A stretch of 58,774 nt of DNA, taken from assembly GCA_012728295.1 (NCBI GenBank), contig JAAYFJ010000003.1, positions 1 through 58,774 of the forward strand. The letters run 5' to 3'. The notes beneath the pieces are model-generated. The model did not search any database. It saw only the letters and a list, made by a program, of their open reading frames with translations, and was not told the origin of the DNA. This document shows positions 16,147 to 25,735 of this stretch, piece by piece. Made by a program: the position numbers and the translations under genes. The stretch's first letter is position 1; every line of letters starts with the position of its first letter. The DNA comes from Tissierellia bacterium (GTDB taxonomy: Bacteria > Bacillota > Clostridia > Tissierellales > Peptoniphilaceae).

Positions 16147-17166
16147 ATGAAACGATTTTTAATTAGCTTTTTTGTCACGGCATTGATATTAGTTGGAGTT
16201 GTATTTTATTTCCAATATGAGGTTATGGATTTGTTGCACTTCCCCTTTGGGCCAGAAAGTGGCGTAGACGAATACGGTAGATACAATGCAGATGATGGAC
16301 AGGAAGAATTGGTTATTTTAATTATGGGTATTGACAGAGACCCCGACAGAAAAATTGATAATCAAGGAATAAAGTTTTTGCAGACCAAGTCTCAAGAAGT
16401 AGAAGGAAAATTACGTGGAGAACAATATTTCCAAACGGGAAATCGTTCTGATACAATTTACTTATGCAAATATAATAAGCGTACTGGCAGGATGCAATTA
16501 GTAAGTATTCCTAGGGATACTTTAACTAGCATTACTTATAGAGGTTATGAAGATAAAATAAATGCTGCATTTTCATTAGATGGGCCATATGGAGCACTGG
16601 AGACAGTTAGAAATTTGACCGGTGTAAACGTAGATTACATCTTGGTATTTGACTATGATGCCGTGGCGTTAATGGTGGACAGTGTAGGTGGTGTAAAGGT
16701 AGATGTGCCATTTGACATGGTTTATGATGATCCGACGGATAATCCTCCACTGCACATTGATATTAAACAGGGTACGAGAGTTCTAAAAGGGAAAGATGCC
16801 GTTGGTTTCATGCGTTGGAGACATAATAACGACTATTCACAGCAATATGATAGGGGCGATGTGGATAGGGTTGATACTCAACAGTATTTTATGAAACAGT
16901 TTTTAAAGACTGCTACGAGTTTGAACAACCTACCAAAGTTAACGGGATTGGCTAGGACTATGCTGGACCACACCTATACGAACTTACCAAAAGTAGAAAT
17001 CTTTTCTGCGGCAGCTTCTGCACCAAGGTTGGATTTTGAGAACATAGAAACCCATACAATTCCTGGTGTAAACGAATATAGAAACAATATTTCCTATTTT
17101 ATACCTGATTTAGGTGGGACTCAGGAGCTTATGAACGAAATATTTGTGAATCATTTAATTAAGTAA
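16147..17166 (+). CDS. LytR-CpsA-Psr (LCP) family protein
   Basis: Membrane-anchored enzyme that transfers teichoic-acid-like or capsular polymers from the polyprenyl carrier to peptidoglycan. 339 residues: one N-terminal transmembrane helix (about 3-22), then the LCP domain with 'ILIMGIDRDPDR' (about 57-68), 'SDTIYL' and 'LVSIPRDT', where the conserved Asp and Arg bind the lipid pyrophosphate. The tagO and mnaA homologues at about 30 kb could supply its polymer substrate. Transcribed alone between its own promoter and terminator. Confidence 0.93.
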   Translation: MKRFLISFFVTALILVGVVFYFQYEVMDLLHFPFGPESGVDEYGRYNADDGQEELVILIMGIDRDPDRKIDNQGIKFLQTKSQEVEGKLRGEQYFQTGNRSDTIYLCKYNKRTGRMQLVSIPRDTLTSITYRGYEDKINAAFSLDGPYGALETVRNLTGVNVDYILVFDYDAVALMVDSVGGVKVDVPFDMVYDDPTDNPPLHIDIKQGTRVLKGKDAVGFMRWRHNNDYSQQYDRGDVDRVDTQQYFMKQFLKTATSLNNLPKLTGLARTMLDHTYTNLPKVEIFSAAASAPRLDFENIETHTIPGVNEYRNNISYFIPDLGGTQELMNEIFVNHLIK

Positions 17167-17203
17167 ATTTAGACATTTTGGAGTATTCCAAAATGTCTAA
17201 ATT
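17167..17203 (+). terminator. Terminator after the LCP gene
   Basis: Long stem: TTAGACATTTTGG with CCAAAATGTCTAA, followed by ATTTATTATT. Confidence 0.85.
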
Positions 17204-17219
17204 TATTATTAATATTAAA

Positions 17220-17248
17220 TTGAAAATAGCGTCGTACTTTATTATAAT
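17220..17248 (+). promoter_or_regulatory. Promoter of the glycine cleavage operon
   Basis: TTGAAA at 17220-17225 and TATAAT at 17243-17248, spacer 17. The predicted start, about 17255, leaves only some 34 bases of leader before gcvT. Confidence 0.75.
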
Positions 17249-17288
17249 AAAGGTACGCTCAAAGAGCAAAGAACAGGAGGGCGATAGC

Positions 17289-18377
17289 ATGGAAGGAAAA
17301 AAGACACCGATTTATGAAAGGCACGTGGCTTTAGGGGGAAAAGTTGTAAACTATGCTGGTTGGTTATTGCCGGTACAATATGAAGGGCTTATCCCAGAGC
17401 ATGAGGCAGTGAGAAATAAGGCTGGGCTATTTGATGTATCTCATATGGGAGAGATATTAGTGGAAGGTCCTGATGCAACTGCATTTGTAGAGAAGATTTT
17501 TACCAATAGAGTTGAGAATGCTGCAGTAGGTAGAATAGTTTATGGTTTGATGCTGAAGGAAGATGGCTTTCCTGTAGACGATTTATTAGTTTATAAAAGA
17601 GGAGAGGATTCCTATCTGTTAGTTGTAAATGCAGCTAATAAGGACAAAGATGTAGATTGGCTAAATGCAGTTTACAATGGTGAAAACTTGACCATTGAAG
17701 ATGTTTCTGACGATGTGGGACAATTAGCAGTGCAAGGACCAAAGGCGGAGTCCATTGTGCAGATGTTGACAGACGTAGACTTGTCAGAGATAAAGCCATT
17801 TAGGTTTATGGAAGACGTGAAGATTGCAGGTGTAAATACCTTGATTTCCAGAACTGGATATACAGGTGAAGATGGTTTCGAACTATATGTCGATGCAGTA
17901 GATGCTCCAATATTATGGGATGAACTTTTATCTGCTGATGAGGATTTAGTTCCTGCTGGCTTAGGTTGTAGAGATACCTTGAGGTTTGAAGCAAGTCTGC
18001 CTTTATACGGACATGAGATTTCAGAAACAGTGGATCCTCTTGAAGGAGATTTAGGATTTTTCGTAAAACTAGATAAACCCGTAGAATTTATTGGCCGTGA
18101 AGCACTTAAAAACAAACCTAGATCTAGAGCGTTATATGGATTGGAACTAAAGGGAAGAGGAATGCTTAGGGAAGGATATGAGGTATTAAAAGATGATGCT
18201 GTAATAGGATATATTACAACGGGATATCTTTCTCCTATTTTGGGTAAAAATATAGCCAATGCTTTGCTAGCTAAGGACTCTGTTTCCGTTGGCGAGGAAG
18301 TAATGGTACAGATTAGAAAGAGTGCTGTACCTGCTGTAATAATAGATAGAAAGTATTTAAAGGGAGGAAAAAAATGA
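17289..18377 (+). CDS. gcvT: Glycine cleavage system T protein (aminomethyltransferase)
   Basis: Transfers the methylene group from aminomethyl-lipoyl H protein to tetrahydrofolate and releases ammonia. 362 residues, normal for the family, with 'PIYERHVALGGKVV' at the N-terminus, 'GLFDVSHMGE' (about 48-57), which contains the folate-binding region, and 'ISRTGYTGEDGFELY'. Start chosen at the ATG behind CAGGAGGG; an upstream in-frame ATG at 17178 would extend the protein through the promoter. Last bases overlap gcvH (ATGA). First gene of a five-gene operon. Confidence 0.96.
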   Translation: MEGKKTPIYERHVALGGKVVNYAGWLLPVQYEGLIPEHEAVRNKAGLFDVSHMGEILVEGPDATAFVEKIFTNRVENAAVGRIVYGLMLKEDGFPVDDLLVYKRGEDSYLLVVNAANKDKDVDWLNAVYNGENLTIEDVSDDVGQLAVQGPKAESIVQMLTDVDLSEIKPFRFMEDVKIAGVNTLISRTGYTGEDGFELYVDAVDAPILWDELLSADEDLVPAGLGCRDTLRFEASLPLYGHEISETVDPLEGDLGFFVKLDKPVEFIGREALKNKPRSRALYGLELKGRGMLREGYEVLKDDAVIGYITTGYLSPILGKNIANALLAKDSVSVGEEVMVQIRKSAVPAVIIDRKYLKGGKK

Positions 18378-18754
18378 TTATTGAAAAAGAACTTTATTAT
18401 ACCAACGACCACGAGTGGTTAAAAGTTGAAGAAGGGGAAGCTACTATTGGCCTGAGTGATCACGCTCAAGAATCTTTAGGTGATGTAGTATATGTAGAAT
18501 TACCTGAAGTTGGCGAAGAGATTGAAATGGGAGAAGAGTTCGGTGCAGTTGAGTCAGTAAAAGCTGCAGCAGATGTATTTATGCCCGTATCAGGCGAGAT
18601 TTTGGAAATTAATGAAGAATTACTAGACAATCCTCAGTTGATAAATGAAACGCCATATGAGGCGTGGATGGTTAGAATCAAATTATCAGATGCAGCGCAA
18701 ATTGATGAGTTGATGACAGCTACAGCATATGAAAATTATCTAGAGGAGGCATAA
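18374..18754 (+). CDS. gcvH: Glycine cleavage system H protein
   Basis: Lipoyl-carrier protein that shuttles the aminomethyl group between P, T and L proteins. 126 residues, with the lipoylation lysine in 'GAVESVKAAADVF' (about Lys63). It begins with 'YYTNDHEWLKVEEGEATIG', typical of GcvH. Translationally coupled to gcvT by a four-base overlap. No lipoate ligase or synthase gene is in the operon, so lipoylation must be encoded elsewhere. Confidence 0.97.
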   Translation: MIIEKELYYTNDHEWLKVEEGEATIGLSDHAQESLGDVVYVELPEVGEEIEMGEEFGAVESVKAAADVFMPVSGEILEINEELLDNPQLINETPYEAWMVRIKLSDAAQIDELMTATAYENYLEEA

Positions 18755-18755
18755 T

Positions 18756-20102
18756 ATGGCTCAATATATTCCTCATACCCCTGAAGATATAGCAGAGATG
18801 CTTAGTTTTCTAGGGTTAAACAATGAGGAGGAATTATTTTCTGATATTCCTGAGAACTTAAAACTTAAAGGTGGTCTTAAACTCTCTGAAGGGAAAACAG
18901 AGGGTGAAGTAATGGACTACCTGTTAAAATTACAGGACAATTGTTTTTCAACAGACGAATATATTAGCTTTTTAGGTGCTGGCGCATATGATCACAGAAT
19001 TCCTGTGGTAATAGATAGCATAATTAGCAGAGGGGAGTATTTGACATCTTATACTCCGTATCAGCCGGAAGTTAGTCAGGGAACACTACAATATATTTTC
19101 GAGTTTCAGACTATGCTAAATAATTTGACAGGCATGGATGTGGCCAATGCTTCTGTATATGATGTAGGCAGTGGTGCTGCAGAGGCTTTGCTAATGGCAA
19201 CAGGAGTTGCTAGAAAGAAAAAAGTTTTAGTTTCCGAGGCAATTAATCATAGTACTAAGGAAGTATTGTTGACATATCTACCTCTACATGGAATAGAAAT
19301 TCAGTGGATTAGCGCATCGGAAGGTACGACAGACCTGAAGGAACTGGAAGAGTCCATGGGGGATGATGTGGGAGCTGTATTTTTGCAGAGCCCTAATTTC
19401 TATGGGATTATAGAGGATGTGGAAGCAGCTTCAAAAATTGCTCACAGCGTGAAAAAAGCTGCTATGGTATTAGCGGCTGATCCGATATCCTTAGGTATAT
19501 TAAAACGCCCAGGAGATATGGGAGTAGATATATATATTGGAGAGGGGCAATGCTTGGGAATTCCACAAACCTATGGCGGACCTTATCTAGGTTTAATGGC
19601 TGCAAAAGAGCAGTATATGAGAAAGATGCCGGGACGTATTGTAGGCGAAACCGTAGATTCTAATGGCGAAAGAGCATTTGTATTGACTCTAACAGCTAGG
19701 GAACAGCATATTCGAAGAGAAAAAGCGACATCTAATATTTGTTCCAACCAAGGACTAAATGTATTAGCTGCCACTATATATCTAGTTATGATGGGTCCGG
19801 AAGGTCTTAGGGATGTAGCATATCAGTGTATGCAAAAAGCCCACTATGCTAAAGAAGCTATGGAAGCAACAGGAAAAGTAAAGCTGAAATTTGACAAACC
19901 GTTCTTTAAAGAATTTGTAATGGTTCATGAGGAACCAGTGGAATTGTGGCAAGAAAGAGCGGCAGAGGCAGGATATTTTGCCGGTGTACCCATGGGATAT
20001 TTCTACGATGAGATGCAAGATGCAGTAATGTATGCCGTTACTGAGAAGCGCACACGTGAAGAAATAGATGGGTTATGTGAATTGTTGGAGGTGCAGCTAT
20101 GA
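18756..20102 (+). CDS. gcvPA: Glycine dehydrogenase (decarboxylating), subunit 1
   Basis: N-terminal half of the split P protein (448 residues). It forms a heterotetramer with GcvPB and contributes the fold-type-I non-PLP-binding half. Recognisable segments are '[13 protein letters not shown]' at the start, '[12 protein letters not shown]' (about 74-85) and '[14 protein letters not shown]'. The stop overlaps the gcvPB start by four bases. Split P protein is normal in Clostridia and other Firmicutes. Starts one base after gcvH. Confidence 0.96.
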   Translation: MAQYIPHTPEDIAEMLSFLGLNNEEELFSDIPENLKLKGGLKLSEGKTEGEVMDYLLKLQDNCFSTDEYISFLGAGAYDHRIPVVIDSIISRGEYLTSYTPYQPEVSQGTLQYIFEFQTMLNNLTGMDVANASVYDVGSGAAEALLMATGVARKKKVLVSEAINHSTKEVLLTYLPLHGIEIQWISASEGTTDLKELEESMGDDVGAVFLQSPNFYGIIEDVEAASKIAHSVKKAAMVLAADPISLGILKRPGDMGVDIYIGEGQCLGIPQTYGGPYLGLMAAKEQYMRKMPGRIVGETVDSNGERAFVLTLTAREQHIRREKATSNICSNQGLNVLAATIYLVMMGPEGLRDVAYQCMQKAHYAKEAMEATGKVKLKFDKPFFKEFVMVHEEPVELWQERAAEAGYFAGVPMGYFYDEMQDAVMYAVTEKRTREEIDGLCELLEVQL

Positions 20103-21574
20103 AAAAACAACGTCCCTTAATCTTCGAGATTTCAAAAGAAGGACGACGCGCCTACAGATTACCGGCTTTAGATGTGGAGCCTGTGCCAGTGGAGAAGCTT
20201 GTCCCAAAAGAGTATTTGGCAGATTCACTACCTGATTTACCTAATTTATCTGAGTTGGAGGTAGTTCGTCATTATACTAATTTAAGCAAGTTAAACTATG
20301 GTATAGATTCAGGTTACTATCCTCTAGGGTCTTGTACTATGAAATATAATCCTAAGCTAAATGAATGGGCTGCTAGGTTACCAGGTTTTGCAAATTTACA
20401 CCCCCATCAACTATATGGTTCAGTTCAAGGATTATTAAAGTTGCTATATGAATTAGACGGAATGCTTTGTGAAATAGCTGGTATGAATAAATTCACATTG
20501 CAGCCTGCAGCAGGAGCTCACGGGGAGTTAACTGGCATCATGATAATTAGAAAGTATCATGAGGATCATGGAGAAGGTCATAGAAATATTATTATTGTCC
20601 CAGATTCTGCCCACGGAACTAACCCGGCAACAGCTGCTATGGCAGGATATGAAATCCTTGAGATAAAATCAGATTCTAGAGGATTAGTAGATGTTGAAGA
20701 GTTGCGTAAAGCAGTAAATGAAAATGTGGCTGGGCTAATGTTGACCAACCCTAATACCCTAGGCCTATTTGAAAAAGACATTAAAGAAATAGCAGAAATT
20801 GTTCATGGGGTAGGAGGATTATTGTACTATGATGGAGCCAATGCCAATGCCATATTAGGACATGCTAGACCTGGAGATATGGGCTTTGATGTAGTTCACT
20901 TCAATCTGCATAAGACTTTTTCAACGCCTCATGGAGGTGGTGGTCCAGGGGCAGGTCCGGTGGGTGTAGTGGAAAAGCTAAAAGAATATTTGCCTACACC
21001 AACTATTGAGTGGGATGAGGTGGAAGATTTTTACTATTGGAACTATGATATTCCATATAGTATCGGTAGAATGAAAGATTTTTATGGCCATGTGGGAGTC
21101 TTGATAAGAGCCTATACCTATATATTGACACTAGGTGGAGATGGGCTTTATGAAGCTTCTACAAAGGCAGTATTAAATGCTAATTATCTTTCACAGAAGC
21201 TAAAAGACAAATATAATTTGCCTAAAGATACGATTTGTAAGCATGAGTTTGTTTTGGCTGGTTTAAAAAACCCAGGAGATGGAGTTATTACACTGGATGT
21301 GGCGAAGAGATTGATGGACTTTGGTTACCATCCTCCAACCGTATATTTCCCACTGATAATTGACCAAGCACTTATGATTGAGCCAACCGAAACAGAGAGT
21401 AAGGAAACGTTAGATGGGTTTGTTGAAGCTATGAATAAAATAGCCGACGAAGCCATTAGCAATCCTGAAATGCTTAAAACAGCTCCTCATGGGACACCTA
21501 TAGGTAGACCTGATGAGACGCTGGCTGCAAGAAAACCAGTATTATCATATAAAAAGCCAGAGGAAAAACTATGA
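20099..21574 (+). CDS. gcvPB: Glycine dehydrogenase (decarboxylating), subunit 2
   Basis: PLP-binding half of the split P protein, 491 residues. The PLP lysine is in '[16 protein letters not shown]' (about residues 274-289), preceded by '[10 protein letters not shown]'. It decarboxylates glycine and passes the aminomethyl group to lipoyl-GcvH. The start overlaps gcvPA and the stop overlaps lpdA by four bases, giving an unbroken translationally coupled series. Confidence 0.97.
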   Translation: MKKQRPLIFEISKEGRRAYRLPALDVEPVPVEKLVPKEYLADSLPDLPNLSELEVVRHYTNLSKLNYGIDSGYYPLGSCTMKYNPKLNEWAARLPGFANLHPHQLYGSVQGLLKLLYELDGMLCEIAGMNKFTLQPAAGAHGELTGIMIIRKYHEDHGEGHRNIIIVPDSAHGTNPATAAMAGYEILEIKSDSRGLVDVEELRKAVNENVAGLMLTNPNTLGLFEKDIKEIAEIVHGVGGLLYYDGANANAILGHARPGDMGFDVVHFNLHKTFSTPHGGGGPGAGPVGVVEKLKEYLPTPTIEWDEVEDFYYWNYDIPYSIGRMKDFYGHVGVLIRAYTYILTLGGDGLYEASTKAVLNANYLSQKLKDKYNLPKDTICKHEFVLAGLKNPGDGVITLDVAKRLMDFGYHPPTVYFPLIIDQALMIEPTETESKETLDGFVEAMNKIADEAISNPEMLKTAPHGTPIGRPDETLAARKPVLSYKKPEEKL

Positions 21575-22965
21575 GAATAGCTATTATAGGTGGCGGACCG
21601 GCAGGTTATGTAGCTGCTATAAGAGGTGCACAATTGGGACTTGATATCGTGCTAATAGAAGCTGATAGACTTGGTGGCACGTGCCTAAACCGAGGTTGTA
21701 TTCCAACTAAAACATATTTTGCCACTGCAAAATTTATGGAGACCCTTAAGCATGCAGAGGATATTGCAGTTGTTGGAGCAGCGGGCAAAGTAGATGGGAA
21801 GCAGCTGTTTTCAAGGAAAAACAAGGTGGTAGAGGCTCTCGTTGGCGGTATAGAGCAACTACTTTTGGCATATGATAATATCGACTATATCAAGGGCAAA
21901 GCAAAAATTATTGATAGCAAGACCGTTGAAATAGATGGCAATGAGATTGAAAAGGTAGACGCCATTATTATAGCTACAGGTTCAGAGCCGCGAATGACGG
22001 AAACCAAAGGCGTAGATAATCCAGGGGTATTAACCAGTGATGATCTTTTGGATTTAGAAGATTTGCCTGTGAGTTTGATAGTGGTTGGAGCAGGAGTTAT
22101 CGGACTGGAATTTGCCAGTATTTATAGCGGTCTGGGAGTGAAAGTTAGCCTACTGGCTTCTAGGGTCCTAAAAGATGGGGATAAAGAAATCGGCAGAAGA
22201 TTGGTTCCACTATTAAAAAAACAGGGAGTGGATGTCTATTTAAACATTCGCGCCCAATCTGTTGAATCCATTGAAGATGGTGTAAAAGTAATAGCAAAGT
22301 ATAAAGAAAAAGAAGCCTATGAAGAACTAAAAGCTCAATACGTGCTAATAGCATCAGGCAGAGGACCTAATATTGAAGGCTTGGGGTTAGATGAAATAGG
22401 TGTAGAGTATGATTTGTCAGCAGTGAAAACAAATGATAATTTTGAAACTAATATTCCTGGAATATATGCCGTAGGCGATGTAAATGGGAGATCACAGCTG
22501 GCACATGTAGCATCTGCCCAGGGGGCTGCAGTTATGGAAATGCTTGCAGGCCATAAGGTGGTACAGGAATTGAATATTTATCCATCTTGTACTTTCACCT
22601 TAGATGAGATTGCACAAGTAGGTTTAACAGAAGAGCAAGCTAAGGAACAGGGAATAGATTATGTAGTTTCTAAGTTTTCTTTTATGGCCAATGGAAAGGC
22701 ATTGTCCATGAATGAGGGAGACGGATTAGTAAAGTTAATAGCAGATTCCTCTAGGAAATTAATAGGAGCACATATTCTTGGACCCCACGCCAGTGACTTG
22801 ATAATGGAGCCGGCACTTATCATTAGCAATGGAGGCAGTGTAGACCAGCTGTTAAAGACGATACATGCCCATCCAACCTTAGGAGAAACAGTTTATGAAG
22901 CAGGGTTAGGATTATTTGGTCAAGCACTACACCAGGCACCTCCTAAAAAAAGAAAAAGGAAATAG
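21571..22965 (+). CDS. lpdA: Dihydrolipoyl dehydrogenase (L protein)
   Basis: FAD enzyme that reoxidises dihydrolipoyl-GcvH with NAD. 464 residues: N-terminal FAD-binding '[17 protein letters not shown]', the redox disulfide in '[13 protein letters not shown]' (about 38-50), the NAD-binding '[12 protein letters not shown]' (about 171-182) and the C-terminal catalytic His-Glu in '[13 protein letters not shown]'. It is the last gene of the operon, so it is probably dedicated to glycine cleavage. The tail ends in a basic run of Lys and Arg, which is slightly unusual. Confidence 0.96.
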   Translation: MRIAIIGGGPAGYVAAIRGAQLGLDIVLIEADRLGGTCLNRGCIPTKTYFATAKFMETLKHAEDIAVVGAAGKVDGKQLFSRKNKVVEALVGGIEQLLLAYDNIDYIKGKAKIIDSKTVEIDGNEIEKVDAIIIATGSEPRMTETKGVDNPGVLTSDDLLDLEDLPVSLIVVGAGVIGLEFASIYSGLGVKVSLLASRVLKDGDKEIGRRLVPLLKKQGVDVYLNIRAQSVESIEDGVKVIAKYKEKEAYEELKAQYVLIASGRGPNIEGLGLDEIGVEYDLSAVKTNDNFETNIPGIYAVGDVNGRSQLAHVASAQGAAVMEMLAGHKVVQELNIYPSCTFTLDEIAQVGLTEEQAKEQGIDYVVSKFSFMANGKALSMNEGDGLVKLIADSSRKLIGAHILGPHASDLIMEPALIISNGGSVDQLLKTIHAHPTLGETVYEAGLGLFGQALHQAPPKKRKRK

Positions 22966-22971
22966 ATTGCT

Positions 22972-23006
22972 AAAGGAGCGGTTACTTAGATACTGCTCCT
23001 TTTTTA
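22972..23006 (+). terminator. Terminator of the gcv operon
   Basis: AAAGGAGC at 22972-22979 pairs with GCTCCTTT at 22995-23002, followed by a T run. Confidence 0.88.
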
Positions 23007-23016
23007 TTTTCCAGCA

Positions 23017-23044
23017 CAAAAAAGGAAGGGTCTCCCCTTCCTTT
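23017..23044 (-). terminator. Terminator of the minus-strand aminotransferase
   Basis: Ten-base-pair stem 23021-23030 / 23035-23044 with a four-base loop; on the minus strand it is followed by a T run. It faces the gcv terminator. Confidence 0.88.
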
Positions 23045-23061
23045 CTAAAAGTTATTTAATA

Positions 23062-24255
23062 TTATTTTCTTCCCGGATAAGCTTTTAATGCGTGCTCTAA
23101 TACTACCATAGCTTTTTCCAGTTCTTCTGACTTAAGGATATAAGCAATTCTTGCCTCATCTTTACCAAGTCCTGGAGTAGCATAGAAGCCTTCCAATGGA
23201 GCCATCATCAATGTTTGGCCTTCATATTCAAATTCTTCTAACATCCAGATGATAAACTTCTCAGCATCGTCTACCGGGAATTTTACTGCTACATAGAATG
23301 CACCTTTAGGCTCTTTACAAACTACGCCATCCATTTTTTGAAGTGCGTTGTACACAACGTCACGACGTTTTTTGTACTCTTCGTTTACTTCATTAAAATA
23401 GGAAACAGGAGTTTTGTATAATTCTACAGCACCAATTTGCTCAACAGTAGCTACACATAGACGGCTTTGGCAAAGTCTCATGATTGCAGACATAAACTCT
23501 TTATTCTTAGAAGCAATACTTCCGATACGAGCTCCACAAGCACTATATCTCTTAGATACGGAGTCGATAATAACAACTCTGTCTTCAGCTTCTTTAAAGG
23601 AAGCCATGCTAGCATATGGCATGTTGTCGTAAATGAATTCACGATAAACTTCATCGGCAATAATGAAGATATCTTTTTCAATACAAACATCTACCAAAAC
23701 CTTCAACTCTTCAGGAGTATAAACTACACCTGTTGGGTTTCCAGGGTTGGAGAACACAAATGCACGAGTCTTATCACAGATTTTAGCTGCGATTTCTTCT
23801 TTACCGGGTAAGTGGAAACCATCTTCCGCTTTAGTAGTAAGTCCGTTTACTTTAACATTAATAGCAGAAGCAAAGCCTGTATAGTTAGTGTAGAATGGCT
23901 CTGGAGTCAAAACTACATCGCCAGGATCGCATAATGCCATAAAAGCAAACATTAACGCTTCACTTCCACCGTTAGTAACAATAATGTCCTCTGGTGCATA
24001 GTGGATGCCATAAGTCTCATAGTATTTGCGTAGAGCATCTATCAGTTCAGGGTTTCCCTGTGAACCTTCATATGCCAACACCTCTTTTTGGAAGCCTTTA
24101 ATAGCCTCAAAGAATGCAGGTGGAGTATGGATGTCAGGTTGACCAATATTTAGTGGATATACTTTTTTTCCAGCTGCTCTGGCCTTGTCAGCATAAGGAA
24201 CCAGACGTCTGATTGGGGATGATTGAACTGAATTGACACGATTTGATAAATTCAT
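23062..24255 (-). CDS. Pyridoxal phosphate-dependent aminotransferase, class I/II
   Basis: Fold-type-I aminotransferase of 397 residues, of the aspartate/aromatic transaminase group. 'VTNGGSEALMFAF' (about 93-105), 'NPGNPTGVVY' (about 171-180), the PLP lysine in 'DSVSKRYSACGARIG' (about 231-245) and the C-terminal 'RIAYIL' are all present. The amino acid substrate cannot be resolved; 'Ala/Asp aminotransferase-like' is the safest call. Single gene with its own terminator; RBS GAGGAG before the ATG. Confidence 0.88.
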   Translation of the reverse strand: MNLSNRVNSVQSSPIRRLVPYADKARAAGKKVYPLNIGQPDIHTPPAFFEAIKGFQKEVLAYEGSQGNPELIDALRKYYETYGIHYAPEDIIVTNGGSEALMFAFMALCDPGDVVLTPEPFYTNYTGFASAINVKVNGLTTKAEDGFHLPGKEEIAAKICDKTRAFVFSNPGNPTGVVYTPEELKVLVDVCIEKDIFIIADEVYREFIYDNMPYASMASFKEAEDRVVIIDSVSKRYSACGARIGSIASKNKEFMSAIMRLCQSRLCVATVEQIGAVELYKTPVSYFNEVNEEYKKRRDVVYNALQKMDGVVCKEPKGAFYVAVKFPVDDAEKFIIWMLEEFEYEGQTLMMAPLEGFYATPGLGKDEARIAYILKSEELEKAMVVLEHALKAYPGRK

Positions 24256-24459
24256 AGATATCTCCTCTCTATTTGTTAATTACAATTACCATTATATCCA
24301 TGATATCATAAAGTTGAAATCTTGGCATACTGAAAGTGTTGTATTTATATTGTAAAAAAACAACAAATTGTCAACACTAAAAGTATTTAATGACGTTGTT
24401 CGATGGTGTAATTTTCTTTTCTAAGGGTAGATATATTAAATAGGAATGGGGTGACTATT

Positions 24460-25572
24460 ATGTCTTATAATCCGTTGACAGATATGCTTCAAAAGACTGA
24501 GGAAGAGCTTAGAAATATGCCTCCTGTGAATATGATGCTAGTAGGAAACACAGGGGCAGGTAAATCGACTTTAATAAATGCTGTTTTTAGAGAAGAGCTG
24601 GCTACAACTGGTCAAGGGCTTCCTGTAACAAAGCATCTTAGAAGAATTGAAAAACCTGGAATCCCATTGGTGCTTTATGATACAAGAGGGCTGGAGCTTT
24701 CAGCTGAGGCACTAATGGGTGTAACCGAAGAGGTGCTAGGTGTTATAGAAGAAAAAGCAATAGATCCTAAAGAGGCAATTCACATACTTTGGTATTGTAT
24801 TAATGCAGGAAATAATAGAATAGAAGAATATGAGATTGAAATGCTGCGAAAGTTTAGTGAAAAGATTCCTGTGATATTAGTTCTAACCCAATGCATTGGA
24901 GAACCTACTATGGAATTTGCTGAAATGCTAAAAAGAATGAACCTCCCCGTAGCAGGAGTAGCCACTCTGCTGGCAAAAGCATATCCCATTGGGACGGGCA
25001 TAACAGTTCCCCCATGGGGATTACAAGAGTTGGTGCGTATGAGTTACGATTTGTTGCCAGAGGATGCTTCATATTCTTTTATTAATGCCCAACAGGTAGA
25101 TATAGAAAAGAAAGCTGCGGTGGCACGCCGTTGGGCTAAGGGATATATCGCAACTACATGTGGTGTTGGATTTGTTCCTGTGCCATTTAGCGATGCAGCT
25201 GTATTGGTTCCTATGCAAATATCCATGCTAGCACATATTACTGCAATATTTGGAATATCCATGAGCAAAGCCACCATTACCTCACTAGTTGCCTCAATTG
25301 GAGGCACTGGGGGAGCTACCATGTTAGGACGATATATAGTAAGCAACGCCTTAAAGTTTATTCCAGGAGCGGGTACTGTATTAGGAGGTCTTATAAGTGG
25401 TGCAACAGCAGGTGTTTTGACTACAGCACTAGCTATGAGCTATATCGAACTACTTACTATAATAAGTAAAAGAGAGGCTGATGGGAAAACCATGCCCGGA
25501 GAAGAGATGAGCTCTATAATGAAAGACTTATATATAAAGTACCTAGAATTGTCCAAAAAGAAAAAAACGTGA
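24460..25572 (+). CDS. Membrane-associated GTPase with DUF697-like C-terminus
   Basis: 370 residues. The N-terminal Era/TrmE-like G domain has G1 'GNTGAGKST' (about 29-37), G3 'DTRGL' (about 73-77) and a modified G4 'TQCI' in place of N/T-K-x-D. The C-terminal half is hydrophobic with Gly/Ala-rich segments (about 240-340), as in YcjF/DUF697 proteins, so it probably associates with the membrane. Cellular role unknown. ATG at 24460 chosen over a GTG nine bases earlier because of its spacing from the purine-rich site AGGAATGGGG. Confidence 0.75.
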   Translation: MSYNPLTDMLQKTEEELRNMPPVNMMLVGNTGAGKSTLINAVFREELATTGQGLPVTKHLRRIEKPGIPLVLYDTRGLELSAEALMGVTEEVLGVIEEKAIDPKEAIHILWYCINAGNNRIEEYEIEMLRKFSEKIPVILVLTQCIGEPTMEFAEMLKRMNLPVAGVATLLAKAYPIGTGITVPPWGLQELVRMSYDLLPEDASYSFINAQQVDIEKKAAVARRWAKGYIATTCGVGFVPVPFSDAAVLVPMQISMLAHITAIFGISMSKATITSLVASIGGTGGATMLGRYIVSNALKFIPGAGTVLGGLISGATAGVLTTALAMSYIELLTIISKREADGKTMPGEEMSSIMKDLYIKYLELSKKKKT

Positions 25573-25578
25573 TATAAT
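25549..25578 (+). promoter_or_regulatory. Promoter of the CorC/HlyC-type gene
   Basis: TTGTCC at 25549-25554 and TATAAT at 25573-25578, spacer 18. It lies over the end of the GTPase gene and implies a leader of about 150 bases. Confidence 0.55.
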
Positions 25579-25612
25579 ACCAGTGTCTATAATGATTGTG
25601 ATTTACAACGTT

Positions 25613-25735
25613 AGGATATGAGAAGGTTATTAATGCGCAAGTTATTCACAGATTAGAGCGTATTCTGTGAGAAATATTGAAAATCCCTAGCGCATGCCTT
25701 ATAATAATCCTATGAATTAAAAGGAGGAGTCTTTT
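25613..25735 (+). promoter_or_regulatory. Structured 5' leader, possible cis-regulatory RNA
   Basis: Nested pairing is visible by eye: an outer stem AGGTTATTA (25624-25632) with TAATAA-T-CCT (25702-25711), a middle stem ATGCGC (25633-25638) with GCGCAT (25690-25695), and an internal seven-base-pair hairpin TCACAGA (25646-25652) / TCTGTGA (25664-25670). The ribosome binding site AAGGAGGAG lies just after the outer stem. I do not recognise an M-box, yybP-ykoY, ydaO or other known consensus. Confidence 0.45.

Noticed and set aside
17178-17288. N-terminal extension of GcvT from the ATG at 17178
   Set aside because: The extension has no ribosome site, covers the -35/-10 and a terminator flank, and does not look like a GcvT N-terminus.
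17672-18412. Long antisense open frame (246 codons) opposite gcvT
   Set aside because: Composition is low-complexity Ser/Pro-rich as expected for a shadow frame; it has no ribosome site and lies opposite a clearly coding gene.
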